From contig JAAZAV010000027.1 of the NCBI GenBank assembly GCA_012514145.1, positions 1 to 64,000 on the forward strand: a DNA stretch of 64,000 bases, in the 5' to 3' direction. The notes under the pieces are model-generated. The model was not told where the DNA came from. It saw only the letters and a program-made list of their open reading frames with translations, and did no database searches. The position numbers were made by a program, and so were the translations under genes. This stretch comes from Clostridiales bacterium (lineage in GTDB: Bacteria > Bacillota > Clostridia > Oscillospirales > CAG-272). Positions 43,493-52,786 of this stretch are shown piece after piece (position 1 is the first letter of the stretch; the number at the start of each line of letters is the position of its first letter).

Positions 43493-44980
43493 TTAAGAGC
43501 TGTATGTTCCGTCGGCCTTCCTGGGCACTTCATGGGTATACGGGAGAGTGAAAACAAATTCGCAGTATTCACCGTATACACTCTTAACCCAGATTTCTTC
43601 GTTATGAGCATCTATAATGGTTTTAGCTATGAAAAGGCCGAGTCCGGTGCCTGTTTTGTCGAGACCGCGGCTTCTGTCACTTTTGTAGAAACGGTCAAAA
43701 ACATATGGCAGTTCATCTTCGGGTATGCCCTGCCCTTCGTTGTAAACCGAAATGTAAACTTTTTTATCCTTGCTGATTATGCGCACAGCAAACTTTCCGC
43801 CTTCACGTGAAAACTTTACTCCATTGTCGCAAATATTGTAGAATATCTGATATATGGCATCCCTGTCCGCACTGACAAACATACTGTCCTCATCGCATTC
43901 GAAATCTACATCCAGGTGTTTGGCGTCGATCTTCTGCTCAAATGATATAACAATCTGTCTGCCCATTTCACATATATCGAAAGGCACAGGTGTAAATTTT
44001 CTTTCGCCCGCCTGAATTCGTGTGATATCAAGCAGTGACATAACCAGCCGCGCGAGACGTTTAACCTCCTGTGAAACCACTCCCAGATAGTATGCATGCT
44101 TCTCGGGCGGGATAATACCGTCTATTATGTTGTCGATAAAACCGGAGATGGTAGTCATGGGGGTGCGCAGGTCATGTGATACGTTTGCTAAGAAGGTGCT
44201 GCGCATCTCGTCCACATGTTCAAGCGAGGTAGCCATGTTGTTGAAAGCCGTCGCCAGTTCGGCTACCTCGTCGCGCCCGTGTACGGGCACACGCACCTTG
44301 AAATCACCTGACGCAAAACTGCGGGCGGCTTTGCTCATGTCCTTCAGAGGCGTTGTTATTCTGTCGGATATGAAGTATATCGCTATGAGTGAGGCAAGGA
44401 GAACCCAGAGTGTGGTCAATATAATCGTTTTGATCATATTTTCCACCAGCACATCAAGTTCGCCTGTGGATACCGAAACAAACACCACAGCCACCGTCTG
44501 CGCTTCGCCGGTGCTGTTCTTCGACTCAATCGGCATACCGAAAGTGATGTGCTGACTCTCGAAAAGCCCGCTGAAATCGCCTGACATGCGTTTTTCACCG
44601 CCAACAGCGGCGGCTATGATTTCTCCCGGAACATTTGAAGACTGTATAGGCTCATTTCCCGATGCTATCAATATGTTGCCGCCAAGGTCGCAGACAAGTA
44701 TGCAGAAGTCACCTGAAAAGCTTGAAAGTACATTCAAATAGTTGGCAGCCTGTTCCCGGTTAAAGTAGGAGTATTGGTTGAAATCGCTGTATGCCGACAT
44801 TGAATACTCTATTTCCAGGTACATCTTCGCAGCGCTTGCGGTGTGGCTTATTGTTTCTTCCTGGCTCTGCAAGGAGTAATTATACACCATCGTGCTGGTT
44901 ATAGCCGCCAAAATCGAGAAGCTGACCACAATAATCAGCATGAAGGTGATCATATATTTCGTGAATACGCTTTTAAACAT
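43493..44980 (-). CDS. Sensor histidine kinase with HAMP
   Basis: 495 residues. Membrane segment 1 (residues about 10-32) and segment 2 (about 170-192) bracket an extracellular domain of about 135 residues. These are followed by HAMP (TTPLKDMSKAARSFASGDFK), the H-box STFLANVSHDLRTPMTTISG, N-box YNICDNGVKFS, and G-boxes YNEGQGIPEDELPY and TGTGLGLFIAKTII. All catalytic residues are present. The start at 44980 follows GAGG by 7 nt, and the longer frame from 45013 has no site. It partners with the response regulator upstream and probably controls the HtrA-like gene. Confidence 0.92.
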   Translation of the reverse strand: MFKSVFTKYMITFMLIIVVSFSILAAITSTMVYNYSLQSQEETISHTASAAKMYLEIEYSMSAYSDFNQYSYFNREQAANYLNVLSSFSGDFCILVCDLGGNILIASGNEPIQSSNVPGEIIAAAVGGEKRMSGDFSGLFESQHITFGMPIESKNSTGEAQTVAVVFVSVSTGELDVLVENMIKTIILTTLWVLLASLIAIYFISDRITTPLKDMSKAARSFASGDFKVRVPVHGRDEVAELATAFNNMATSLEHVDEMRSTFLANVSHDLRTPMTTISGFIDNIIDGIIPPEKHAYYLGVVSQEVKRLARLVMSLLDITRIQAGERKFTPVPFDICEMGRQIVISFEQKIDAKHLDVDFECDEDSMFVSADRDAIYQIFYNICDNGVKFSREGGKFAVRIISKDKKVYISVYNEGQGIPEDELPYVFDRFYKSDRSRGLDKTGTGLGLFIAKTIIDAHNEEIWVKSVYGEYCEFVFTLPYTHEVPRKADGTYSS

Positions 44981-45050
44981 ACCGGAACCTCGTCTGCCGT
45001 TTATAAAGGACAACCTGCTGACACAACCTGCCGCCGAATTCGTGAAACCA

Positions 45051-45084
45051 AACGAAAGCCAAGGTAATCACCTTGACTTTCGTT
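45051..45084. terminator. Hairpin between response regulator and kinase genes
   Basis: Stem AACGAAAGCCAAGGT / ACCTTGACTTTCGTT (one mismatch) with loop AATC, 88 nt after the regulator stop. The minus-strand tail is T-rich only in part, so it may be a partial terminator or attenuator. A -10-like TATAAT for a separate kinase transcript lies at about 45132 (minus strand). Confidence 0.6.
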
Positions 45085-45172
45085 TATAATCATATCACAT
45101 TAAAACCAAACATGTACCGAGTCTGTGTATTATAGCAACATATTCCCGGGCTCATGTACAATGTATGCCCGC

Positions 45173-45862
45173 TTACTGAAGCAGCTCGAACTTGTAGCCG
45201 ACGCCCCAAACGGTTTTAAGAATCCACTTATCGGAGACGCCCTCAAGCTTCTCGCGCAGACGCTTGACATGCACATCGACCGTACGCGAATCGCCCAGGT
45301 AATCAAATCCCCAGACCTTGTCAAGCAGCTGATCGCGGGTAAACACACGGTTGTAGTTTGCGGCGAGGAAATAGAGCAGCTCCAGCTCCTTCGGCGGGAT
45401 GTCGACAGACTTGCCGTTCAGCTTCAGCTCGTATTTCTGCAGGCTGATTTCAATGTTATCGAATTTGATAACCTCTTCGTCATTCTGATTATCGTGTGTC
45501 CAGTAACGGCGAAGCACTGCCTTGACACGTGCGGAAAGCTCCTTGGTATCGAAGGGCTTGACAACGAAGTCATCGGCGCCCAGTTCAAGACCCAGAACCT
45601 TGTCGAAAACATCGCCCTTTGCGGTTATCATTATAACCGGTTTGGCGGATATCTCGCGAATTTCACGGCAGACCTGCCATCCGTCTTTCTTGGGGAGCAT
45701 AATGTCGAGCAGAACAATATCCGGCTCATACATTTTGAAGAAGTTTATGCCTTCAACACCATCGTTTGCGGTTTTAACTTCATATCCCTCGTTCTCGAAG
45801 AACTGCCTGAGAAGATCGCATATGTTAAGATCATCATCGACTACAAGTATTTTGGTTCCCAT
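45173..45862 (-). CDS. OmpR-family response regulator
   Basis: 229 residues. The receiver has VDDD near residue 10, phospho-acceptor Asp in IVLLDIMLPKKDGW, Thr in IMITAKGD, Lys in DDFVVKPFDT. The winged helix has TRDQLLDKVWGFDYLGDSR and VDVHVKRLREKLE. It precedes the histidine kinase by about 190 nt in the same direction. A -10 TATAAT (minus strand, 45923-45928) lies about 60 nt before it, but no clear -35. It is expected to act on envelope-stress targets, including perhaps the HtrA-like gene. Confidence 0.9.
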   Translation of the reverse strand: MGTKILVVDDDLNICDLLRQFFENEGYEVKTANDGVEGINFFKMYEPDIVLLDIMLPKKDGWQVCREIREISAKPVIMITAKGDVFDKVLGLELGADDFVVKPFDTKELSARVKAVLRRYWTHDNQNDEEVIKFDNIEISLQKYELKLNGKSVDIPPKELELLYFLAANYNRVFTRDQLLDKVWGFDYLGDSRTVDVHVKRLREKLEGVSDKWILKTVWGVGYKFELLQ

Positions 45863-46110
45863 CTGAATCCTCCATTATCTCTATTAAAATCTGTTAAGTT
45901 CGTTATTTTTCTGACTATGTTCATTATACTCAGATTGAGCGGCATTTGGTGAATAATCGTTTAACTTTTTTTGTTCATATTATGAATTATAGCATGTACT
46001 CCTCTGACATAAAAAAGTCATCCGGTTTTAGTATTACAAATCGAAATCTTATACATCTGTATATTAGACGAACTGTAACATCGATTGTTCCCTCTAATTT
46101 TGTAAAAATA

Positions 46111-46139
46111 TTGATTTTTAAGCTGATTTGGAGTATAAT
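46111..46139 (+). promoter_or_regulatory. ychF promoter
   Basis: -35 TTGATT (46111-46116), 17-nt spacer, -10 TATAAT (46134-46139). The leader is about 20 nt. Confidence 0.75.
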
Positions 46140-46167
46140 GAGAGCATCAATCAATATGAGGTTAAAG

Positions 46168-47262
46168 ATGAAGCTGGGAATTGTGGGTCTACCGAATGTC
46201 GGCAAGAGTACCCTTTTCAATGCCATTACCAACGCGGGAGCCGAGTCCGCGAATTATCCCTTTTGTACCATCGATCCAAATGTGGGCATGGTTGCCGTAC
46301 CCGACAGCCGTCTTGATGTGCTGGCTGAGATGTATAGACCGGAGAAATACACACCTGCCGTCATAGAATTTGTCGACATTGCCGGTCTTGTAAAGGGCGC
46401 CTCCAAGGGTGAGGGGCTGGGCAACAAGTTCTTGTCTCATATCCGCGAGGTTGACGCCATTGTACATGTTGTCCGCTGCTTTGAGGACGACAATATAATA
46501 CATGTTGACGGAAGTGTTGACCCGCTGCGTGACATTGAAGTGATCAATACAGAGTTGATTTACGCGGATATGGAAGTACTTGAGCGCAGATTAAACAGCG
46601 CTCGCAAGCAGCTCAAAGGTGACAAGGGTGTCGAAGCGGAGATTGCTGTTCTCGAAAAGCTGTATGCCGCTCTTGACACCGGTCTTTCAGCTCGCGCGGT
46701 GGAACTTGCCTCCGAAGAAGAGGCTTTGATTCCCGACCTGAACCTGCTTAGCCGCAAACCGGTAATATACGCTGCCAACCTCAGCGAGGATTCTGTGGGC
46801 AGCGATCCCATGGATAACGAAATGTATCATGCCGTCAAGGAATTTGCCGACAGCGAAGGAGCGCAGACCATGCCCATCTGTGCTGAAATCGAAGCCGAGA
46901 TTGCAGAGCTTGATACCGAGGAGAAGGCTGCATTTCTTGAGGATCTGGGGATAACCGTCAGCGGACTCGATCGCCTCATAAACGCCAGTTATACATTGCT
47001 GGGGCTTATCAGTTTTCTCACCGCCGGTCCCAAGGAGGTCAGAGCCTGGACTATCCGGCGCGGGACCAAAGCTCCTCAGGCTGCCGGAAAGATACACTCC
47101 GATTTCGAGCGCGGCTTCATCCGTGCGGAGGTTATAGCCTATACCGCACTTATCGAAAGCGGCACCATGGCAGCCGCCAGGGAAAAAGGGCTGATCCGCA
47201 GCGAGGGCAAGGAATATGTCATGCAGGACGGAGATGTGGTCGTCTTCCGTTTCAATGTCTGA
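46168..47262 (+). CDS. ychF: YchF/Ola1-family ATPase
   Basis: A 364-residue OBG-related P-loop protein that binds ribosomes and prefers ATP. G1 is [15 protein letters not shown], followed by [11 protein letters not shown]3 [20 protein letters not shown], an NLSED-type G4 in place of NKxD (the basis of ATP preference), a coiled-coil middle and a C-terminal TGS domain ([20 protein letters not shown]). The start ATG 46168 is the second of two in-frame ATGs just after GAGGT; the conserved sequence begins there. Confidence 0.95.
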   Translation: MKLGIVGLPNVGKSTLFNAITNAGAESANYPFCTIDPNVGMVAVPDSRLDVLAEMYRPEKYTPAVIEFVDIAGLVKGASKGEGLGNKFLSHIREVDAIVHVVRCFEDDNIIHVDGSVDPLRDIEVINTELIYADMEVLERRLNSARKQLKGDKGVEAEIAVLEKLYAALDTGLSARAVELASEEEALIPDLNLLSRKPVIYAANLSEDSVGSDPMDNEMYHAVKEFADSEGAQTMPICAEIEAEIAELDTEEKAAFLEDLGITVSGLDRLINASYTLLGLISFLTAGPKEVRAWTIRRGTKAPQAAGKIHSDFERGFIRAEVIAYTALIESGTMAAAREKGLIRSEGKEYVMQDGDVVVFRFNV

Positions 47263-47386
47263 TTTCTCGGCTTAATATGAACACAATCGCTCCACGACTG
47301 ATGTTTCGGAGCTTTTTAATAATGTCTGCCTGATGTCTGGCAGAGTTCAGGAAATCTGTAATACCGCACGATTCATAATACAGACG

Positions 47387-47420
47387 AGCAGCCCCGGCAA
47401 ACCGGGGCTGCTTTGTTATT
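47387..47420. terminator. Terminator between ychF and the solute-binding protein gene
   Basis: Stem AGCAGCCCCGG / CCGGGGCTGCT (47387-47397, 47402-47412) with loop CAAA and a T-rich tail. It serves ychF and perhaps the convergent gene. Confidence 0.85.
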
Positions 47421-47447
47421 ATCAATTTATCTACACTATTAGCCTAA

Positions 47448-49331
47448 TCAATAGCTCGAAGTGAAGTGTTTAGTATACTGACCGACTATGGAGTTGGCAT
47501 CCTCAGCGTTAGAGGCAGCCTTATAAAACTTGTTGTCGTTTATATCGGTTATAAGACGGTTGATATACTCGTCGCGGTCAACCATACGGGACGACTCTCT
47601 GAATGCCTGTACGATGTTCATGTTTTCGTCGTACACATAGTAGACCTCGGTATATGTCTCCTCGAAAGGCTCAAATTCATCAAGCCGCTTCAGGATGTCT
47701 GCCGTCAGCTCGTCAAGACCAGCTACAAGTTCTTTCACGGTCATCTGTTCGGGCTTGTCCTTGGCAACCACAAGCTCCTGAACAACGGTCTTCTTTATAG
47801 GAGTCTTGCCGTCCTCTTCAAACTTGCCGGTCTCCTCCTGAACCTCCTCGGTAAATGCCAATTCAAAGTTAAGGTACAGGCTGAAGGACATATCCAGATT
47901 CTGGAGTTTTGCCAGCTTCCACTCATCTTTTGCATAGGCAATGGTGGCTTCATCCATCTCATCGTTGGGGAGAAGCATGAACTGGTTGCCGCAGTAAGCG
48001 AGATCCATGGAATACTTATTATTAAGCTTATGAACCAGACCGGTAATCTCGTCGATCTCGTAGTCAATACCCTTTTCACCGTAGGCAAGAAGATTGACGA
48101 ACTCGGTGTTTGTGGTGAGGTAGGTTATGATCTCCATGCAGCGCGCCGGGTCGGCAGCGTACTTGGATACGGCATAAGCACCGGTATTGATGTTACTGTC
48201 GTCGGCAGTCGGATTCTTGTAAACGGTAACGTAGTAGTCCTCTTCATACTTCTCGGGAGTTGTTATGTCGCCCTTAATGAAGCAGGCTGCGTACTTCTTG
48301 CCGTCCTCGGGAGTGCCCTTATCAGCTATGGCATTCGCCTTGCGGAGGTCATTTATCATAACCTTGGCAGTGGCGAACTGTCTTGTGTTCATGAGGTTTC
48401 TCGGGGATGCGTCGGTGCCGAGAGAAGTGTTCAGAAGCACAGTAGAACCGTATATGGACTCCTTGCCTGTGGGATACTCTACCAGAAGCTCAGGCTCGTT
48501 AAGAACCGGAACAACATCCGGCTCATACTTGAGCATGTCGTCGAGATAATCACCGATATCGGTGAAGGTCTTCAGGTCATCGGCATCATAGTAATACTTG
48601 TCCACAAGCTCTTTATTGAGAAGCATGTAGGTATACTCGCCGACCACATGGTAGTTCGGAATTGCATAAGTCTTTTTGTTGAGCTTGCATGCAGAAAGGA
48701 AAGTCGGATGGATATACTTACCCAAAATCTTGGAGCCGATGCTTAGCTGCTCGTCGAGAGCGGTCAGCACGCCTTCCTTGTTGAGAGCTTTCAGCATAGC
48801 GCCGTCGGGGATAAGGAGGATATCAAGCTGAGTACCATTCTCCTCGGGATAAAGAACCTCCTCAAGACCGTATGCGTTGATAACGGTCTCGGGACCGGTT
48901 GATGTCTCCTCAGTGGTTTCCTCAGCCTTGGTGGTGGTACCGGTCGCCGTCTTGGCAGCCTCGCGGGCAGCCTTCTCGGCAGCCTTCTTTGCTGCGGCTT
49001 CGGCAGCCTCGAGTTCGAGCTGCTCTTCAATCGCCTCTATTTTTTCATTGATAAGCTTCTCATACTTATCGGCGGTTGTCATTCTGAGAATGACATGAGT
49101 ATTGAACTCGCTCTCAGTGATGTCGTTGATTGCTTCCTCAACCCTGGCAATAGCTTCCTCGGTTGTGGATTTGTTGGTAATGGTATAGAAGGTGACGGTC
49201 ATCGCCCTTGAACTGGTAGAGGTGGTGGCTTCATCGGCTGCCCCTTCTTCCTTCTTGGACGAACAACCGGTCAGTGCCAACGGCAGCACCATAATGATGC
49301 ATATCACAAGGCACAGTATTCTCAATTTCAT
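47448..49331 (-). CDS. Large extracellular solute-binding lipoprotein with helical insertion
   Basis: 627 residues. Signal peptide with lipobox ALTGC (residue about 23), then a Thr/Ser linker. The body resembles sugar-type ABC binding proteins (QLDILLIPDGAMLKALN, AIPNYHVVGEYTYMLLNKEL, YADPARCMEIITYL). An Ala/Glu/Lys-rich segment at residues about 100-145 (such as AAKKAAEKAAREAAK) followed by a Thr/Glu linker is inserted near the N-terminus and is expected to be a charged helix. No ABC permease or ATPase gene is adjacent. The gene has its own strong promoter and AGGAGG site, so it is probably highly expressed. The transported solute is unknown. Confidence 0.82.
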   Translation of the reverse strand: MKLRILCLVICIIMVLPLALTGCSSKKEEGAADEATTSTSSRAMTVTFYTITNKSTTEEAIARVEEAINDITESEFNTHVILRMTTADKYEKLINEKIEAIEEQLELEAAEAAAKKAAEKAAREAAKTATGTTTKAEETTEETSTGPETVINAYGLEEVLYPEENGTQLDILLIPDGAMLKALNKEGVLTALDEQLSIGSKILGKYIHPTFLSACKLNKKTYAIPNYHVVGEYTYMLLNKELVDKYYYDADDLKTFTDIGDYLDDMLKYEPDVVPVLNEPELLVEYPTGKESIYGSTVLLNTSLGTDASPRNLMNTRQFATAKVMINDLRKANAIADKGTPEDGKKYAACFIKGDITTPEKYEEDYYVTVYKNPTADDSNINTGAYAVSKYAADPARCMEIITYLTTNTEFVNLLAYGEKGIDYEIDEITGLVHKLNNKYSMDLAYCGNQFMLLPNDEMDEATIAYAKDEWKLAKLQNLDMSFSLYLNFELAFTEEVQEETGKFEEDGKTPIKKTVVQELVVAKDKPEQMTVKELVAGLDELTADILKRLDEFEPFEETYTEVYYVYDENMNIVQAFRESSRMVDRDEYINRLITDINDNKFYKAASNAEDANSIVGQYTKHFTSSY

Positions 49332-49374
49332 GTAAAAGAATCCTCCTAGGTTGTTGTAATCGGTTTACTTACAC

Positions 49375-49403
49375 ATTTTACACTAAAAAACTCATTATGT
49401 CAA
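49375..49403 (-). promoter_or_regulatory. Promoter of the large solute-binding protein gene
   Basis: Minus strand: perfect -35 TTGACA (49398-49403), 17-nt spacer, -10 TAAAAT (49375-49380), followed by an AGGAGG ribosome binding site. The remaining part of the 296-bp gap up to rpoD is AT-rich with no further feature seen. Confidence 0.8.
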
Positions 49404-49627
49404 GGATATTTTTACGATTTTATACACTATCAGGCGGACTTTCGGAGCATTTTTGAGCATTTATCGCGATTTTCACATTTTTGTTGTTGCATAATTCACA
49501 ATCAATGTTTCTATAATTGTTGATATTCATGATTTTAATCTGCAATACGCACAATAATGATTCGCAATAATTGTTTAAGACGACAAATCATTACAGCCCC
49601 GACAGCCGCAAAACATCGCATTCCGTC

Positions 49628-50881
49628 TCAGTCGAGATAATCCTTCAGCCTTTTTGAACGGCTGGGATGTCTGAGTTTACGCAGAGCCTTGGCTTCAATC
49701 TGACGTATGCGCTCACGGGTAATCTTGAACTCCTTGCCCACCTCTTCGAGAGTGCGCGTCCGGCCGTCCTCGAGCCCGAAGCGCAGCTTGAGCACCTGCT
49801 CCTCCCTCGGGGTCAGGGTATGCAGCACCTCACAGAGCTGTTCGCGCAGCAGTGTATATGATGCGGCTTCCGCCGGCGCCGGTGAATCCACGTCCTCGAT
49901 GAAATCACCGAGATGGGAATCTTCTTCCTCGCCGATAGGTGTTTCGAGGGAAACCGGATCCTGGGCGATTTTAAGTATCTCGCGAACCTTCTCCGGACTC
50001 ATGTTCATGCGCTCGGCTATTTCTTCGGCCGATGCGTCATGACCAAGCTCCTGCAGCAGCATTCTCGAAACACGTGAAACCTTGTGAATAGTCTCAACCA
50101 TATGAACCGGAATACGGATTGTTCTTGCCTGATCCGCGATGGCGCGAGTTATTGCCTGACGGATCCACCAGGTGGCATATGTGGAGAACTTGTAGCCCTT
50201 CCTGTAGTCGAACTTATCCACCGCCTTCATGAGACCGAGGTTGCCCTCCTGGATCAGATCAAGGAAGAACATCCCCTTGCCCACATACCGCTTTGCGATG
50301 CTGACCACCAGACGCAGGTTGGCTTCAACCAGATGTTTCTTAGTCGCCTCGTCGCCTTCGAACATGCGTTTTGCAAGCTCCAGCTCCTCATCGGCGTCAA
50401 GGAGTTCTATCTTGCCGATCTCCTTAAGGTACATGCGAACCGGGTCATCGATTGCAAGTCCTTCCTGAGTCAGCATCTTCTCCATTTCCTCTGCCGACTC
50501 GTAGCGCTCCAGATCGCTTTCGATTTCCTCGAACTCGGGTGTGTCGAGATAACCGCTTATTTCGACACCGGCGCTCTCAAGCTGCTCATAGAGCTTCTCG
50601 ATCTGATCGATCTCAAGGTCGATATCGCCGATAGCTTCCATTATTTCGCTGTTGGAAAGGGTGCCTTTTGCTTTGCCCTTCTCTATCAGCTCACGTACAT
50701 CGAACTTCTTTTCGCTTTTTTCGCCCTTTTCCGCCTTATCACCCTTTTCGGTGCGAACCTGGGCGACATCGTCCGGCTTGCCGGACTTTGTTTCCTGATT
50801 ATGCTCCGATGCTTCGACAGTGATATCCGTCTGATTGTTTTCGGGAGTGCCTTTCACCGAAAGATTCTTTTCATCATTCAT
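49628..50881 (-). CDS. rpoD: RNA polymerase primary sigma factor
   Basis: A 417-residue sigma-70. After an acidic/Lys-rich N-terminus (region 1.1), it has [20 protein letters not shown] (1.2), the region 2 core ([31 protein letters not shown]), region 3 ([14 protein letters not shown]), and region 4 with [19 protein letters not shown] and [17 protein letters not shown]. The conserved promoter-binding residues are intact and agree with the many TTGACA/TATAAT promoters in the window. It lies downstream of dnaG, the usual macromolecular-synthesis order. Two tandem ribosome binding sites precede it. Confidence 0.97.
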   Translation of the reverse strand: MNDEKNLSVKGTPENNQTDITVEASEHNQETKSGKPDDVAQVRTEKGDKAEKGEKSEKKFDVRELIEKGKAKGTLSNSEIMEAIGDIDLEIDQIEKLYEQLESAGVEISGYLDTPEFEEIESDLERYESAEEMEKMLTQEGLAIDDPVRMYLKEIGKIELLDADEELELAKRMFEGDEATKKHLVEANLRLVVSIAKRYVGKGMFFLDLIQEGNLGLMKAVDKFDYRKGYKFSTYATWWIRQAITRAIADQARTIRIPVHMVETIHKVSRVSRMLLQELGHDASAEEIAERMNMSPEKVREILKIAQDPVSLETPIGEEEDSHLGDFIEDVDSPAPAEAASYTLLREQLCEVLHTLTPREEQVLKLRFGLEDGRTRTLEEVGKEFKITRERIRQIEAKALRKLRHPSRSKRLKDYLD

Positions 50882-50895
50882 ATATAATCCTCCAT
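50878..50895 (-). CDS. Possible five-codon leader ORF of rpoD
   Basis: A 14-bp tandem duplication (copies 50881-50893 and 50895-50907) puts a GGAGG site 7 nt before an ATG encoding M-E-D-Y-I and then TGA. The stop overlaps the rpoD start (ATGA). Translation of this leader would end on the rpoD start codon. It may be an accidental by-product of the duplication or a coupling device. Confidence 0.4.
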   Translation of the reverse strand: MEDYI

Positions 50896-50907
50896 ATATA
50901 ATCCTCC
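50881..50907. repeat. 14-bp tandem duplication carrying the rpoD ribosome binding site
   Basis: The unit TATATAATCCTCC occurs at 50881-50893 and 50895-50907. It gives two identical GGAGGATTATAT signals before rpoD. Confidence 0.85.
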
Positions 50908-50966
50908 TGCTTTATTACATATGTGTTCTGCCGCGAACATGCTCATACTCCGCTGCCGCGTTATAT

Positions 50967-52682
50967 CTATGCTTTACTGTCGCGCGCGGACTGCTTGCTC
51001 CTTATTATATCTTCAATCGAAGCGGCATCGTCTCCGCTGACGACTTTAGAGGCTCTCAGGCGCTCGACGCAGTCACGGAACACATCCTCGCCGTTATCGG
51101 TAAGCATTTCGCGCCTGACCTTCATGCGGGTTATCCTGCCGATCTCCTCGGGCGCAAACTGCTCGTTGATGTCACTATCTGGTGTTGTGAGATGTTCAAA
51201 TACACGGCGGTTGAACTCGGTCGCGAAGTCGTCGGCGCACAGCTCTGCGTCCGACTCGGCAAGCTCAGGGCTCAGCATCAGCATACCGAGAATCGCTTCC
51301 TCCGCGCCCGCGCCCGCCACATTCTTTGCGTAATCCGGATTTACCCGATCACCGTATCCTGCAGCCGACAGCTGTATGCGCCTCTTTTCCTCGGATTGCG
51401 CATTCCTGCGGCTTTTGCGATAAATGGCGTCGGCTTCTTTTTTTAATCCTTCAAGGGGAAGACTGAGCCTTTCGGAAATCTGGCGGATGTAGACCTCCCG
51501 CTCGATTGCCGAGGGCACCGATGCAACGAAATCACACAGCTCTTTCGCTGCCCGTATTTTGTCCTCGTAACTGTCAAAGTCCAGCTCCCTTGTAACCGCG
51601 GCATATCGGAATTCGAAGCGGGAAACACTGCCGTCAAGCAGCTCGCGGAATTTATCCGATCCGTATTTTTTAATGTATTCATCCGGATCCTTTGCGCCGT
51701 TCATGCGAAGCACCCTTGCTTCAAGCCCTACCTCACCAAGAAGCCGGAAGGCTTTGTCTGCCGCCCTCTGCCCCGCCTCGTCGCTGTCGTAGGATATTAT
51801 GACGCTCTTTGTGCATCGCGCCATTATACGAGCGTGCTCCGAAGTAATGGCGGTTCCCAGGGTAGCCACGGCATTGGTGAAACCGGCGGCGTGTAGGGCT
51901 ATGACATCCATGTAGCCCTCGCAGAGAATGAGCCGTTCGGCGCAGGACTGCTTTGCAAAGTTCAGCGCGAAAAGATTGCGCGATTTCTTGAAAATCGGCG
52001 TATCCGATGAGTTAAGGTATTTTGGCATCGAACCGTCTATGACCCTTCCTCCGAAGGCGATCACCGTGCCCTGGGTATCGATTATAGGGAACATAATCCG
52101 CCCGCGGAAGTAGTCGTAGGGCTTGCCGTTCTTTCGGCTTATGCCGCAGAGGAAACCTGCGGTCAGCTCTTCGATAGTGTAGCCCAGTCCGCGCATATAT
52201 CCCAGCAATGCGCCGAACTCGTTGGGCGAATAGCCCAGTCCGAAATGGCGTATAATCGCCGGTTCAAGTCCGCGGTTCGTAAGGTATTCAAGCGCAGAAT
52301 TATCCGACATCAGCCGTGCATGGAAGAAACGCGCCGCATCCCTGTTCATATCCGCAAGGCGTTCCCGGCGTACCCCCCGTTCATGCTGATATTCGTTTTT
52401 AGGCAGGTCAAGTCCCGCCCGTTTTGCCAGATACTCTATTGCTTCACCGTATTCCAGATTCTCGGCGCGCATGACAAAGGTTATGACATCGCCTCCGGCT
52501 CCGCAGCCGAAGCAGTAGAAATGGTCGTCGGCAAAAAGGGTAAAGGAAGGGGTTTTCTCATTATGAAAGGGGCAAAGTCCGCTTAGGTTGGAGCCCGAAC
52601 GCTTTAATGTTACATAAGTCGACACCACTTCGGTCAGCGGATTGCGGAATTTTATTTCGTTAATTACGTCCCTTGAATATAC
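50967..52682 (-). CDS. dnaG: DNA primase, start codon unresolved
   Basis: The primase for replication. The zinc-binding domain is GLCPFHNEKTPSF and HFYCFGCGAGGD. The TOPRIM core has LILCEGYMDVIALHAAGF and VIISYDSDEAGQRAA, and a C-terminal DnaB-interaction region follows. The family N-terminus (YSRDVINEIKFRN, then TEVVSTYV) is encoded upstream of the first canonical codon (GTG 52628). In that frame there is no ATG, GTG or TTG back to the TGA at 52704-52706. A G-rich ribosome binding site (GGGAGGGAGGG, about 52692-52702) precedes ACG and GTA codons, so GTA 52682 is used here only as the approximate limit. From it the length is 571 aa, normal for the family. A non-canonical start or an indel is possible. 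It lies between dgt and rpoD. Confidence 0.85.
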   Translation of the reverse strand, partial: VYSRDVINEIKFRNPLTEVVSTYVTLKRSGSNLSGLCPFHNEKTPSFTLFADDHFYCFGCGAGGDVITFVMRAENLEYGEAIEYLAKRAGLDLPKNEYQHERGVRRERLADMNRDAARFFHARLMSDNSALEYLTNRGLEPAIIRHFGLGYSPNEFGALLGYMRGLGYTIEELTAGFLCGISRKNGKPYDYFRGRIMFPIIDTQGTVIAFGGRVIDGSMPKYLNSSDTPIFKKSRNLFALNFAKQSCAERLILCEGYMDVIALHAAGFTNAVATLGTAITSEHARIMARCTKSVIISYDSDEAGQRAADKAFRLLGEVGLEARVLRMNGAKDPDEYIKKYGSDKFRELLDGSVSRFEFRYAAVTRELDFDSYEDKIRAAKELCDFVASVPSAIEREVYIRQISERLSLPLEGLKKEADAIYRKSRRNAQSEEKRRIQLSAAGYGDRVNPDYAKNVAGAGAEEAILGMLMLSPELAESDAELCADDFATEFNRRVFEHLTTPDSDINEQFAPEEIGRITRMKVRREMLTDNGEDVFRDCVERLRASKVVSGDDAASIEDIIRSKQSARDSKA

Positions 52683-52786
52683 GGCCGTACACCCTCCCTC
52701 CCTTCATTCCATCATTGGGTTTTGTTTTAACGGCAACACGCCGTCACATTGTTTATATTGTTTTTATTGTCTTTGTTCACAAAATT

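Noticed and set aside
47466-48746. A 426-codon open frame on the plus strand opposite the large solute-binding protein gene
   Set aside because: It mirrors the codon structure of the lipoprotein gene, has no ribosome binding site or recognisable domain, and the minus-strand protein has a clear lipobox and family features.
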